Below, piece after piece: positions 8,112 to 17,590 of a stretch of DNA of 64,000 bases. Origin of the DNA: Rhodococcus sp. ABRD24 (GTDB lineage: Bacteria; Actinomycetota; Actinomycetes; Mycobacteriales; Mycobacteriaceae); contig NZ_CP035319.1 of NCBI RefSeq assembly GCF_004328705.1, positions 3,720,001 through 3,784,000 on the forward strand. The letters run 5' to 3'. The translations under genes were made by a program, and so were the position numbers. Position 1 is the first letter of the stretch. Each line of letters starts with the position of its first letter. The notes beneath the pieces were generated by a model that made no database searches, was not told the origin of the DNA, and saw nothing but the letters and a program-made list of their open reading frames with translations.

Positions 8112-9152
8112 GTGGGAATCGAGCGGCGATCGAATGCCGGGGCACGCCCCGGCCCGGGGGTGGGTCCGGCCGGCACGGCAACGATGCGGGCTGCGGTCCA
8201 GCACCGCTACGGCCCGCCGTCGGGGCTCGAGTGCTCCGACGTCGAGCGGCCGCTGCCGGGGCCAGGCGATGTCCTCGTCCAGGTCGGCGCGGCCTCGGTA
8301 CACCCTGGCGACTACTTCGTCATGACCGGTGAGCCATACGTGGCGCGCCTGGCGTTCGGCCTCCGCCGCCCGCGCCACGGCATCCCCGGCAGGGATCTCG
8401 CTGGCGTGGTGGCAGCGGTGGGGAGCGATGTCACCGCTTTCGGTATCGGCGACAAGGTGTTCGGCTGGAACACCGCTGGAGCGCTCGCGGAGTACGCCTG
8501 CGTCCCGGCGGACAACCTCGTGTCCGTCCCTGCCGACGTATCCGTCACGGACGCGGCAGCGACACCAACGTCGGGGATGACGGCCTTGCAGGCGTTGCGC
8601 GACATCGCGAAGGTTCGACCAGGCCAGGCCGTGCTGGTCACGGGCGCATCGGGCGGTGTGGGCTCCTTCGCTGTACAGATCGCCAAGGCCTTTGGTGCCG
8701 AGGTGACGGGTGTGTGCAGCACGGGCAACATCGACCTGGTCCGCTCGCTGGGTGCCGACCATGTCGTCGACTACACGAGGACCGACTTCACTCACACCGA
8801 GAAGCGCTACGACGTCATCCTCGACAACGTCGAAGCCCAGCCCCTGGCAGCTGTCCGCCGAGTGCTGACACCCACCGGCACCCTCATCCCCAACAGTGGA
8901 CACGGCAGCCGCTGGCTCGGCCCCATCGGTCGGATCGTCAGAGCGCGGGTGCTCTCCGGGTTCACCCGCCAGCAGCTGAAGCCATTCCTCTCGCTGGGGA
9001 AGCGCCAGGACCTGCTCGCCCTGACCGACCTGCTCACGACCGGACAGGTGACGCCCGTCATCGCCTGCACCTTCCCCCTTCACGAAGCAGCTGACGCCCT
9101 CCGCCACGTCGGGGCCGGCCACACGCGGGGGAAGGTCGTGATCACCATCTGA
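8112..9152 (+). CDS. NADPH:quinone oxidoreductase-like medium-chain dehydrogenase
   Basis: A zinc-free medium-chain dehydrogenase/reductase of 346 residues. The nucleotide-binding motif VTGASGGVGSFAVQIAKAFGA sits in mid-protein and the N-terminal GroES-like part begins at MRAAVQHRYG. Family members reduce quinones or alpha,beta-unsaturated carbonyls with NAD(P)H in the cytosol. The GTG at 8112 is preceded by AGGAGG with six-base spacing, which supports this start; the internal ATG at 8184 would give the more usual N-terminus. The gene is divergent from the TetR repressor, so a toxic electrophile or quinone as inducer is plausible. Confidence 0.85.
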   Translation: MGIERRSNAGARPGPGVGPAGTATMRAAVQHRYGPPSGLECSDVERPLPGPGDVLVQVGAASVHPGDYFVMTGEPYVARLAFGLRRPRHGIPGRDLAGVVAAVGSDVTAFGIGDKVFGWNTAGALAEYACVPADNLVSVPADVSVTDAAATPTSGMTALQALRDIAKVRPGQAVLVTGASGGVGSFAVQIAKAFGAEVTGVCSTGNIDLVRSLGADHVVDYTRTDFTHTEKRYDVILDNVEAQPLAAVRRVLTPTGTLIPNSGHGSRWLGPIGRIVRARVLSGFTRQQLKPFLSLGKRQDLLALTDLLTTGQVTPVIACTFPLHEAADALRHVGAGHTRGKVVITI

Positions 9153-9323
9153 AGACCGGAGGACGGGACGAGAACGAGCCACACTGCGCCACTGCGCGCC
9201 CAGACCTACCGCCGCTCCGGCGGACGAACCGGTCCTCTCGAAAGAAGAACCGATGACCATGGCAACGAACACCCCGAACCTGCTCGACAAGCCGCCTTTC
9301 GACTGAAGCGAAGGAGTAACGAC

Positions 9324-9431
9324 GTGCGAAGCCCGACAGCAGAACTCACCGCGCTCGAGGACCGGCTGGGCGGTCCAGGCGAAGCTCGCAGCAGGCTGGA
9401 CCAGCTTTGGAACCGGGAGAAGCCCGAATGA
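9324..9431 (+). CDS. Small 35-residue ORF coupled to the downstream membrane protein
   Basis: AAGGAG at 9311-9316 lies seven bases before GTG 9324. The frame encodes 35 charged residues (starting MRSPTAELTALEDRLGGPGE) and ends at TGA 9429-9431, overlapping the ATG of the next gene in an ATGA junction. The binding site, the overlap and the helical composition support a real translated peptide that couples translation of the membrane protein. No family is recognised. Confidence 0.45.
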   Translation: MRSPTAELTALEDRLGGPGEARSRLDQLWNREKPE

Positions 9432-10120
9432 GCGCGGCAGCGGCAACAGCGGAGACCAACTCGACCCGAGGGCTCCGAGAGCGGGTCGTCGGCGCGACGG
9501 CGATCGCGTTGGCACTGTCGGTGGCGATCCAGAACGCGGTGGTGGTCGTGGCCGGAGCGCCCGCCTTCGGGGACCCGATTGAAAGGGTGCTCGCCTTCCA
9601 CGCGGAGAACCGGGTCGCGGTCGCGATCGCGGTCGGCCTGGAGGCGCTGAACCTGCCGCTGCTGCTCGGGTTCGTGACCGGTCTCCACGGGCTCGTCAAG
9701 CGTCGCGGGGGTGCGGGAGCGGACTGGTCGCGCCTCGCGCTGGCCGCAGGCGCGACTTTCTCGGCGATCTTCGCGCTCTACGCCGTTCTGTGGATCGGAG
9801 TCGTGCTGTCCGCCAGCGAGCTCGCCGAGCCGAGCCCGGTGTTCGAGCTCGCCTGGCAGCTGCATGCGGCAGCGTTCGCGCTGGCGCTGCCAGTGCTCGG
9901 CACCACCTTCATCGGTGCTGCGCTGGCGGCGCATACGAGCCGGCTGACGCCGCCGTGGCAGCGTCTGCTCGGCGTGGCCGGGGGAGGCCTGCTGCTCGCC
10001 GCCGGGGCGGCCAACCTCGCGATCGCGGACGGCTCGGCGCTCTTGTACGTGGGGATGCCCGGTTACGCCGCCTGGCTCGTGTGGCTGCTTGCGGCCGGCG
10101 TACGGCTGGTGCGCGCTTGA
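9428..10120 (+). CDS. Multi-pass membrane protein of unknown function
   Basis: The 230-residue product has about six hydrophobic segments (near residues 20-40, 60-82, 100-122, 130-155, 172-190 and 205-225) and no catalytic motif that I recognise. It resembles DUF4386-type integral membrane proteins in layout only. I start it at ATG 9428 because it overlaps the stop of the preceding 35-codon ORF. The TetR/quinone-oxidoreductase pair lies upstream; a link is possible but not shown. Confidence 0.6.
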   Translation: MSAAAATAETNSTRGLRERVVGATAIALALSVAIQNAVVVVAGAPAFGDPIERVLAFHAENRVAVAIAVGLEALNLPLLLGFVTGLHGLVKRRGGAGADWSRLALAAGATFSAIFALYAVLWIGVVLSASELAEPSPVFELAWQLHAAAFALALPVLGTTFIGAALAAHTSRLTPPWQRLLGVAGGGLLLAAGAANLAIADGSALLYVGMPGYAAWLVWLLAAGVRLVRA

Positions 10121-10224
10121 ACGGCCGACCGTCCTGCCAACGCATCGATGCGCATTTCGCAGCACTGTTCGACGGCGCCGGGAGTGCCCGGTAGCCGCCG
10201 GTCCGGATACGGCACGATGGATCC

Positions 10225-11031
10225 GTGGTTCACGTCATCGACATAGCAGACCCAGCCGATCCCAGGCTGGACGATTTCCGCGATCTCAACTCGTCGGATC
10301 GCCGGCCTGACCTGCCCGAAGGCAAAGGGCTGGTGATCGCGGAGGGCGTGCTGGTGGCTCAGCGGATGCTTGCGTCGCGGTTCGCCCCGATCAGTCTGCT
10401 CGGTGTCGACCGGCGGCTTGACGAGCTCTCGGAGGACCTCGCCGGCGTCGATGTGCCGTTCTACCGGACATCAGCGGAGGTGATGGCCGAGGTGGTGGGC
10501 TTCCACCTCAATCGGGGCGTGCTCGCGGCCGCTCACCGGCCGCCGCCGCTGGACCTCGCCGACGTGCTCCGCGGCGCGCGCACCGTCGCGGTGCTCGAGG
10601 GCGTCAACGACCACGAGAACATCGGGTCGATGTTCCGCAACGCCGCGGGCTTGGGCGTGGACGCGATCCTCTTCGGTGCCAGCTGCGCGGACCCGCTGTA
10701 CCGCCGCGCGGTGCGAGTGTCGATGGGGCACGTGCTGCGGGTGCCGTTCGCTCCGGTGCCCGAGTGGCCTCGTGGGCTGAATATATTGCGTGACAGTGGA
10801 TTTCAGTTGATTTCTCTGACTCCCAACCCGTCCGCGGTCCCGTTGGCGGAGGCGATGACGGGGGAGAGGGTGGCGGTACTCCTCGGTGCGGAGGGGCCCG
10901 GCCTGACCGAGCACGCAATGCGCGCGACCGACGTGCGCGCTCGGATCCCGATGGCGCCCGGTACCGATTCGCTCAATGTCGCGACGGCTGCGGCGATGGC
11001 CTTCTACGAGCGTATCCGGACGGCGCGGTGA
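10225..11031 (+). CDS. SPOUT (TrmH/SpoU) RNA 2'-O-methyltransferase
   Basis: A 268-residue SAM-dependent methyltransferase with the three SpoU motifs: NDHENIGSMFRNA (motif 1), LLGAEGPGL (motif 2) and IPMAPGTDSLNVATAAA (motif 3, trefoil knot). The N-terminal 100 residues fit the substrate-binding domain of rRNA/tRNA ribose methyltransferases. The start is GTG 10225. It overlaps the next gene by four bases (GTGA). Its position before a DUF2537 gene and convergent sepH matches Rv0881-Rv0883c of M. tuberculosis. The target nucleotide is unknown. Confidence 0.85.
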   Translation: MVHVIDIADPADPRLDDFRDLNSSDRRPDLPEGKGLVIAEGVLVAQRMLASRFAPISLLGVDRRLDELSEDLAGVDVPFYRTSAEVMAEVVGFHLNRGVLAAAHRPPPLDLADVLRGARTVAVLEGVNDHENIGSMFRNAAGLGVDAILFGASCADPLYRRAVRVSMGHVLRVPFAPVPEWPRGLNILRDSGFQLISLTPNPSAVPLAEAMTGERVAVLLGAEGPGLTEHAMRATDVRARIPMAPGTDSLNVATAAAMAFYERIRTAR

Positions 11032-11306
11032 CCGTTGGTGCCGGACCCGAGCCCGCCCCGTGGTCCACGGGGTTGCTCGTCAGTGCCTTCGCCTTCGTCG
11101 TGACGCTCGTGGGCGTGGTTGCCTTCGGCTCGGCACTCGCCGGCATCCATCCCGTGCTGGCGGTCGGGTTCAACGTTGTAGTGGTCGGGGGCGCGGCGCC
11201 TACCGTATGGCGGTGGCGGCGTAAGCAGGTGTGGCGGTGGGCGGTCTACGGTGCGGCCGCGGGCGTACTCGCAGGGTGGCTAGCGCTGCTGGCCTCTGCC
11301 CTCTGA
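11028..11306 (+). CDS. DUF2537 small membrane protein
   Basis: A 92-residue protein with three hydrophobic stretches (about 14-36, 40-58 and 68-91), in line with the DUF2537 family found in Mycobacteriales next to the SpoU methyltransferase (Rv0882-like). The GTG start overlaps the methyltransferase stop, so the two are translationally coupled. Function is unknown. It is convergent with the DUF6928-like gene, with only 12 bp between stops. Confidence 0.7.
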   Translation: MTVGAGPEPAPWSTGLLVSAFAFVVTLVGVVAFGSALAGIHPVLAVGFNVVVVGGAAPTVWRWRRKQVWRWAVYGAAAGVLAGWLALLASAL

Positions 11307-11318
11307 TCTGCCGGCCGT

Positions 11319-12077
11319 TCAGTTCGTGTGGCGCCGGAGCCATCGGAGCCATGACCGCTCGCGTGTGGCGCGTTGCGGCTGCGGCGGATCCAATTGTGCC
11401 TGCTGCTGTTCGGCGAGCCGGCGGACCGACTCAGGAATCCGGTCGTGGGGGAACACCGCGAACCGGGATACCGTGACGGCCAGCGCGTCGAGGTCTGTGT
11501 CGCCTGTCGGATCGTGACGGCGGAAGCCGATCCACGCATGGTGAGCGGCCTCGGTGAGTTCGATCGGGTCGAACGGCAGGGTCTGCGGGTCCGGCATCAC
11601 CTCGATGGGATGGCGGACCGGGTGCTCACCGGCCCAGTACGGACGTTCCCACACCTGCGGGACGCCGAGGTTCTCGAGGATATGCACCGACGTGGCGCTG
11701 AACGAGTGCTTCAGCTCGCCGTCCTCCCATCGGGCGAAAGCGCCCCACGGACGGTGCGGATTCGACGCGAAGAGGTAGGTTCGTTTGGAAACCATTGTCC
11801 GCGTCCATGATTGGGGGATCGTTGATGGTGTTGGCGGAAGCGGCTCGGAGGTGCACACCACCGTGACGCCGGGATAGCGGCCGATGTAGACCTCACCCTC
11901 CGCAGGTTCGGTTGCACGGGAGAGTGGCTCGTCGCCGAGGAACTCGACCTCGAGACCTGGATGCAGTTCGGCGGCCAGGTCCCGCGCGCCGCCCCGGTCG
12001 CATTCCGCCTGGCGCAGAGCAGAAACGGGATCGGCGACGTCGACGTACCAGATCGTGGATGCGTTGGCGTCCCGCAT
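11319..12077 (-). CDS. DUF6928-like protein
   Basis: The 252-residue soluble protein has the conserved features I associate with DUF6928: an N-terminal segment WYVDVADPVSAL, then LHPG, then GEVYIGRYPGVTVV, then a central ERPYWAGEHP. It ends with a basic, Trp/Arg-rich tail. There is no signal peptide or enzyme motif. The ATG at 12077 lies five bases beyond the sepH stop, so it belongs to the sepH transcription unit. Function is unknown. Confidence 0.65.
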   Translation of the reverse strand: MRDANASTIWYVDVADPVSALRQAECDRGGARDLAAELHPGLEVEFLGDEPLSRATEPAEGEVYIGRYPGVTVVCTSEPLPPTPSTIPQSWTRTMVSKRTYLFASNPHRPWGAFARWEDGELKHSFSATSVHILENLGVPQVWERPYWAGEHPVRHPIEVMPDPQTLPFDPIELTEAAHHAWIGFRRHDPTGDTDLDALAVTVSRFAVFPHDRIPESVRRLAEQQQAQLDPPQPQRATRERSWLRWLRRHTN

Positions 12078-12082
12078 CGGCG

Positions 12083-12925
12083 TCAGCCGCGTCCGTTGCT
12101 CCGGACCCCGAGCAGCACGTCGTCCCAGGACGGCAGCGCGGGCTTGCCGCGCTTGTCCTTGCTGTGCGGATGCTGCGGGGCCGGCTTTGGCTGCTCCGGC
12201 TCCGGTTGCTCGATCATTTCGCCGTGAATCTCGTTGTCCGACAGTAGGATCGAGGAATCCTCGAAGGTGTCGTGGTCTGGTTCCAGGTCTGCGGGGCCGT
12301 AGATGCCGTCCGCCGGGATGGGGGCCAGCCCGCGCAACGGGCGGCCGAAATCCGGGTCCACCAGCTGGGCGGCAGTATCGTCGAGTGCGGTGATGGTGCC
12401 GCCGTGCGCATCCGGCTGGTAGCGCCAATGCGCTGCGTTGCTGGTCCTTCCGGCCTGCCACTGCAGCTGCGCTACCCAGTGCCCGTCCTCGTCCTTCCAC
12501 GCATCCCACATGGCGGCGTCGATGTCGTGCCCACGAGCGCGGAACGCCTGCGTGACGATCTCGGACAGCGTGTGCACGGCGGGACCGTCGGGCCGGACCG
12601 GATGACCGGCCCGAGCCATCTCGGCGGCGCGGCCGCGCTCGAGGAGGACCGGGTAGGCGAAACGTTCGACTTTGGAGTGTGGGACGCCAGCCTGTTCGGC
12701 GACCTGCTCGACGGATGCGCCGGCGCGAATCCGGGCCTGGATTTCGCGGGGGCGGAGCTGACTGTCCATTTCGATCTCAATCTGGCCGAGTCGAGCAATG
12801 TCCCCGCGGGAGGCCGCGCGGAGTTTGTCATCGGCTGGGAGCCGGAACTTTTCGCCGGTGTCTGGATCAGAACACACCACATGCGCGCCGCCAGGCTCGA
12901 GACCGATTACTCGCAGCTCCCGCAC
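12083..12925 (-). CDS. sepH: SepH (DUF3071), cell-division regulator
   Basis: A 280-residue actinobacterial SepH homologue. The N-terminal DUF3071 region starts VRELRVIGLE and carries a helix-turn-helix near IRAGASVEQVAEQAGVP; the C-terminal half is acidic and Pro-rich, ending in PALPSWDDVLLGVR. SepH binds FtsZ and stimulates filament assembly in Streptomyces and mycobacteria (known for the family). I use GTG 12925 because AAGGAGG precedes it by five bases; the in-frame ATG further upstream lacks one. It is the homologue of Rv0883c and lies beside serC as there. Confidence 0.85.
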   Translation of the reverse strand: MRELRVIGLEPGGAHVVCSDPDTGEKFRLPADDKLRAASRGDIARLGQIEIEMDSQLRPREIQARIRAGASVEQVAEQAGVPHSKVERFAYPVLLERGRAAEMARAGHPVRPDGPAVHTLSEIVTQAFRARGHDIDAAMWDAWKDEDGHWVAQLQWQAGRTSNAAHWRYQPDAHGGTITALDDTAAQLVDPDFGRPLRGLAPIPADGIYGPADLEPDHDTFEDSSILLSDNEIHGEMIEQPEPEQPKPAPQHPHSKDKRGKPALPSWDDVLLGVRSNGRG

Positions 12926-13034
12926 GTTGTCCTCCTTATCGCGCCGACTCGCGATCACGCCGTTGTCGACTGTAATTCATTTGTGACCCATGTGCAGGGG
13001 AGACACGCATGGGACTGTCGGCGTCCGAGAACGA

Positions 13035-13073
13035 GCCGAGGGGCGGGCACGTGACGCGTGCCCGCCCCTCGGC
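13035..13073. terminator. Strong hairpin terminator after serC
   Basis: A perfect inverted repeat with 17-bp arms (GCCGAGGGGCGGGCACG and its complement) and a five-base loop lies 17 bp past the serC stop. There is no long T-tract, as is common in actinobacteria. Confidence 0.75.
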
Positions 13074-13089
13074 TGGGGTGCTGTCGAGT

Positions 13090-14244
<1,155 letters not shown>

Positions 14245-15372
14245 CTAGCTGTGCGAGATCTGGTCCCAGCCCTCGACCGAGTCGGGGGTGCGGGGCTCGG
14301 GCCCGGTGTAGATCGCGGCAGGGCGGACGAGCTTGCCCAGACGCTTCTGCTCCATGATGTGTGCACACCAGCCGGCGGTGCGGCCGCACGTGAACATCGC
14401 GGGCATCATGTGCGCCGGAACCTCGGCGAAGTCGAGGATCACGGCAGCCCAGAACTCGACGTTGGTTTCGATCGCGCGGTCCGGCCGGCGCTCGCGCAGT
14501 TCGGCCAGCGCAGCCTGCTCGAGAGCGGCGGCAGCCTCGTAACGGGGGGCGTTGAGGCGCTTGGCCGTGGCGCGGAGCACGCGGGCGCGGGGGTCCTCGG
14601 CCCGGTACACCCGGTGACCGAAGCCCATCAGCTTGTCCTTGCGGTCAAGGATGCCCTTGACCAGCGCGCGGGCGTCGCCGGTGCGCTCGGTCTCCTCGAT
14701 CATCGGCAGGACGCGGGCCGGGGCGCCGCCGTGCAGCGGGCCCGACATGGCGCCGATCGCGCCGGAGAGCGAAGCCGCGACGTCGGCGCCGGTGGAGGCG
14801 ATGACGCGGGCGGTGAAGGTGGAGGCGTTCATGCCGTGCTCGGCGGCTGAGACCCAGTAGGCGTCGATGGCCTCGATGTGGGCCGGATCCGGGTCACCCT
14901 TCCACCTGGTCATGAAACGGGCCGTGACGGTGGAACATTCGTCGATGACCTTCTGCGGTACGGCGGGCTGGTAGATGCCGCGCGCCGACTGCGCCACATA
15001 GGACAGGGCCATGACGGAGGCGCGTGCGGCCTGCTCGCGGGCGGTCTCGTCGTCGATGTCGAGCAGCGGTTGGTAGCCCCAGATCGGCGCGAGCATTGCG
15101 AGGCCTGCCTGCACGTCGACGCGGACGTCGCCGGTGTGGATGGGCAGCGGGAACGGTTCGGCCGGGGGCAGCCCGGGGCCGAAACGGCCATCGACCAGCA
15201 GCGCCCACACGTTGCCGAACGTGACCCGGTTGCCCACCAGATCCTCGATGTCGACGCCGCGGTAACGCAGCGCGCCGCCGTCCTTGTCCGGTTCGGCGAT
15301 GTCAGTGGTGAAGGCGACGACGCCTTCCAGGCCGCTGACGAAATCCTCGGGTACCGCAGCGCTAGGTGCCAT
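14245..15372 (-). CDS. citA: Citrate synthase 2 (CitA-type)
   Basis: A 375-residue citrate synthase paralogue that condenses oxaloacetate and acetyl-CoA (or propionyl-CoA in some relatives). The active-site histidines are in SAAEHGMNAS and LMGFGHRVYR. The position that is normally Asp in the NVDFYSG motif is Glu here (ETNVEFWAA), a change I believe is shared by the CitA subgroup. The second, larger citrate synthase lies at 18561. The gene is divergent from pdxH, with 236 bp between start codons. Confidence 0.88.
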   Translation of the reverse strand: MAPSAAVPEDFVSGLEGVVAFTTDIAEPDKDGGALRYRGVDIEDLVGNRVTFGNVWALLVDGRFGPGLPPAEPFPLPIHTGDVRVDVQAGLAMLAPIWGYQPLLDIDDETAREQAARASVMALSYVAQSARGIYQPAVPQKVIDECSTVTARFMTRWKGDPDPAHIEAIDAYWVSAAEHGMNASTFTARVIASTGADVAASLSGAIGAMSGPLHGGAPARVLPMIEETERTGDARALVKGILDRKDKLMGFGHRVYRAEDPRARVLRATAKRLNAPRYEAAAALEQAALAELRERRPDRAIETNVEFWAAVILDFAEVPAHMMPAMFTCGRTAGWCAHIMEQKRLGKLVRPAAIYTGPEPRTPDSVEGWDQISHS

Positions 15373-15608
15373 TGCTCGTGGACTCTCCTCATCCGAGTGC
15401 CGCCCGATCAGAGCTGCACTGCCTCAGCCTTCAACTACAGCGACGCATGCGTGCATCGATGAGCAGCCGCACGGTTCGCGCAATCGACAACCCCCTGCCC
15501 TGCGGAATCGTTGCATGGATCCTCGCTTGGAACGGGCCTGGTTCTCAAACCTTAGCGGGTGTCACCGTGCGGCTGGCCAGCGCGTACCTGCGAGTAGCCT
15601 CTGGGCTT

Positions 15609-16310
15609 GTGTCATCAGATTCACAACGCCGGATTTCCCCGAAGTCCGACCTGTCCGCCATGCGGGTGAGTTATGGCGAGATCGGGCCGGAGCGTCCGAT
15701 CGTCGAGCCCGATCTGGAGCCGTCCTGGCTGGACCAGGGCTGGTTACCGCTCGCCCGGCGGTGGGTGGAGGACGCGGTCGAGGTCGCACTGCCCGAGCCC
15801 AATGCCATGGTGCTGGGCACCGTCGACGCCGACGGACATCCGTGCACCCGGACCGTGTTGTGCAAGGGGATGGACGCCGACGGTGTGTTGTTCTTCACGA
15901 ACTATGAGTCCGACAAGGGACGCCAGCTGACGGCCACACCGTACGCATCGGTGACCTTCACCTGGATTCCGCTGGCCCGCCAGATCACCGTCCGCGGCCC
16001 CGTGGAAAGAACCAGCGAGAAAACGACGTCCGATTATTGGAACGGCCGTCCCCGTGGATCCCAGCTGGGGGCGTGGGCGTCTCGGCAATCCCGGCCGGTG
16101 GATTCGCGCGCCGACCTCGAGGCGGCGCTGGTGCAAGCCGGTGAGCGATTCGGCGTCGACACCGACATTCCGGTGCCGGCGCACTGGGGCGGATTCCGGA
16201 TCCGACCCGAGTCGGTGGAGTTCTGGCAGGGCCGGCCCAACCGGATGCACAACCGGATCCGGACCCGGCTCGTCGACGGCGGCTGGACCGTCGAGCGTCT
16301 CCAGCCATGA
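15609..16310 (+). CDS. pdxH: Pyridoxamine/pyridoxine 5'-phosphate oxidase
   Basis: The 233-residue FMN enzyme oxidises PNP/PMP to PLP. Conserved segments include EPNAMVLGTVDADGHP, RTVLCKGMDADGV, RPRGSQLGAWASRQS and the C-terminal VEFWQGRPNRMHNRI. The GTG at 15609 keeps the N-terminal arm SDSQRRISPKSDLSAMR that matches the mycobacterial protein; the ATG at 15661 would remove it. No clear ribosome binding site is seen. The stop overlaps the start of the MFS gene (ATGA). PLP serves SerC nearby, but no direct link is needed. Confidence 0.9.
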   Translation: MSSDSQRRISPKSDLSAMRVSYGEIGPERPIVEPDLEPSWLDQGWLPLARRWVEDAVEVALPEPNAMVLGTVDADGHPCTRTVLCKGMDADGVLFFTNYESDKGRQLTATPYASVTFTWIPLARQITVRGPVERTSEKTTSDYWNGRPRGSQLGAWASRQSRPVDSRADLEAALVQAGERFGVDTDIPVPAHWGGFRIRPESVEFWQGRPNRMHNRIRTRLVDGGWTVERLQP

Positions 16311-17590
16311 TGCGGGGGCTACTCGCCGACACCACACCGCTGCGCAACCCCGACTTCCGACGGCTGTGGACCAGCGGCATCGTCACCGTGGTCGGTGGCC
16401 AGCTCACGGTCGTCGCGGTGCCGGTGCAGATCTACGCGATCACCGGCAACTCCGCGTACGTGGGCCTTGCCGGATTGTTCGGTCTGGTCCCGCTCGTACT
16501 GTTCGGGTTGTGGGGCGGCGCACTGGCCGACGTCATGGATCGGCGAAAGCTGATCATCATCACCACGTACGGCTTGATCGGCACGTCGGTGCTGTTGTGG
16601 CTGCAGGCCGCGTCCGGCGCGAACAACGTGTGGCTGTTGCTGTGCCTGTTCTCGCTGCAGCAGGTGTTCTTCGCGGTGAACTCACCCACCCGCAGCGCGA
16701 TCATCCCGCGGCTGCTGCCGCTGAAGGATCTACCGGCCGCGAACTCGCTCAACATGACGGTGATGCAGTTCGGCGCCATCGCCGGACCATTGCTTGCCGG
16801 TGTCCTGATCCCGCATCTGGGCTTCGCGACGATCTACCTGCTGGACTCGATCGCGTTGCTCGCGACGCTGTGGGCCGTGATCAAGCTGCCCGCTCTGCCG
16901 CCGACCGGGGAAGCGCGCCGCGTGGGTCTACGGGTCCTCGGGGAGGGGTTCGCCTACCTGGCAACCCAGAAAGTGCTGTTGGCGTCGTTCGTGGTCGACA
17001 TCATCGCGATGGTGTTCGGCATGCCCCGCGCGCTGTTCCCGGAAATCGCCGAGGACACCTTCGGAGACCCGAGTGGCGGCGGTCTCGCGTTGGGACTGCT
17101 GTTCGCGGCGATGTCGGCGGGCGCGGTGCTGGGCGGGGTCTTCTCCGGATGGCTGCCGCGGATCCGGTACCAGGGGCGGGCGGTGATCATCTGCATCGCG
17201 TTGTGGGGTGTGGCGATGATCGGGTTCGGCGTCGTCGTCGGTGTCGCGAATCCCGACAGCACGCCGATCCTGCTCTGGCTGGCCCTCGGCTTCCTCGCAT
17301 TCGGCGGCGCGGTCGACATGGTCTCGGCGGCGCTGCGCTCCACGATGCTCCAGCAGGTCGCCACCGACGACATGCGCGGCCGTTTGCAGGGTGTGTTCAT
17401 CGTCGTCGTGGCCGGCGGACCGCGGATCGGCGACGTCCTGCACGGCGGTGCAGCCTTCCTGTTCGGTACGGCCGTCGCGTCCGCCGGTGGCGGCATCCTG
17501 GTGGTGATCGGGGTGGTCGTCTCGATGCTCGCGTTCCCCGCGTTCATGCGGTACCGGGTCGGTCGGACGGGAAGGCCGGAGCATGTCTGA
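16307..17590 (+). CDS. MFS transporter (EntS-like)
   Basis: A 427-residue major-facilitator protein with twelve predicted membrane helices. It has the loop 2-3 motif GGALADVMDRRKLI and resembles enterobactin-exporter-type (EntS, DHA3) permeases, which expel siderophores or drugs. The substrate is unknown. It is translationally coupled to pdxH (ATGA) and overlaps the sugar kinase by eight bases, so pdxH, this gene and the kinase form an operon. Confidence 0.8.
   Translation: MMRGLLADTTPLRNPDFRRLWTSGIVTVVGGQLTVVAVPVQIYAITGNSAYVGLAGLFGLVPLVLFGLWGGALADVMDRRKLIIITTYGLIGTSVLLWLQAASGANNVWLLLCLFSLQQVFFAVNSPTRSAIIPRLLPLKDLPAANSLNMTVMQFGAIAGPLLAGVLIPHLGFATIYLLDSIALLATLWAVIKLPALPPTGEARRVGLRVLGEGFAYLATQKVLLASFVVDIIAMVFGMPRALFPEIAEDTFGDPSGGGLALGLLFAAMSAGAVLGGVFSGWLPRIRYQGRAVIICIALWGVAMIGFGVVVGVANPDSTPILLWLALGFLAFGGAVDMVSAALRSTMLQQVATDDMRGRLQGVFIVVVAGGPRIGDVLHGGAAFLFGTAVASAGGGILVVIGVVVSMLAFPAFMRYRVGRTGRPEHV

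Noticed and set aside
9253-9306. 17-codon ORF (MTMATNTPNLLDKPPFD)
   Set aside because: Too short to judge; no overlap with a neighbour and no conservation evidence available.
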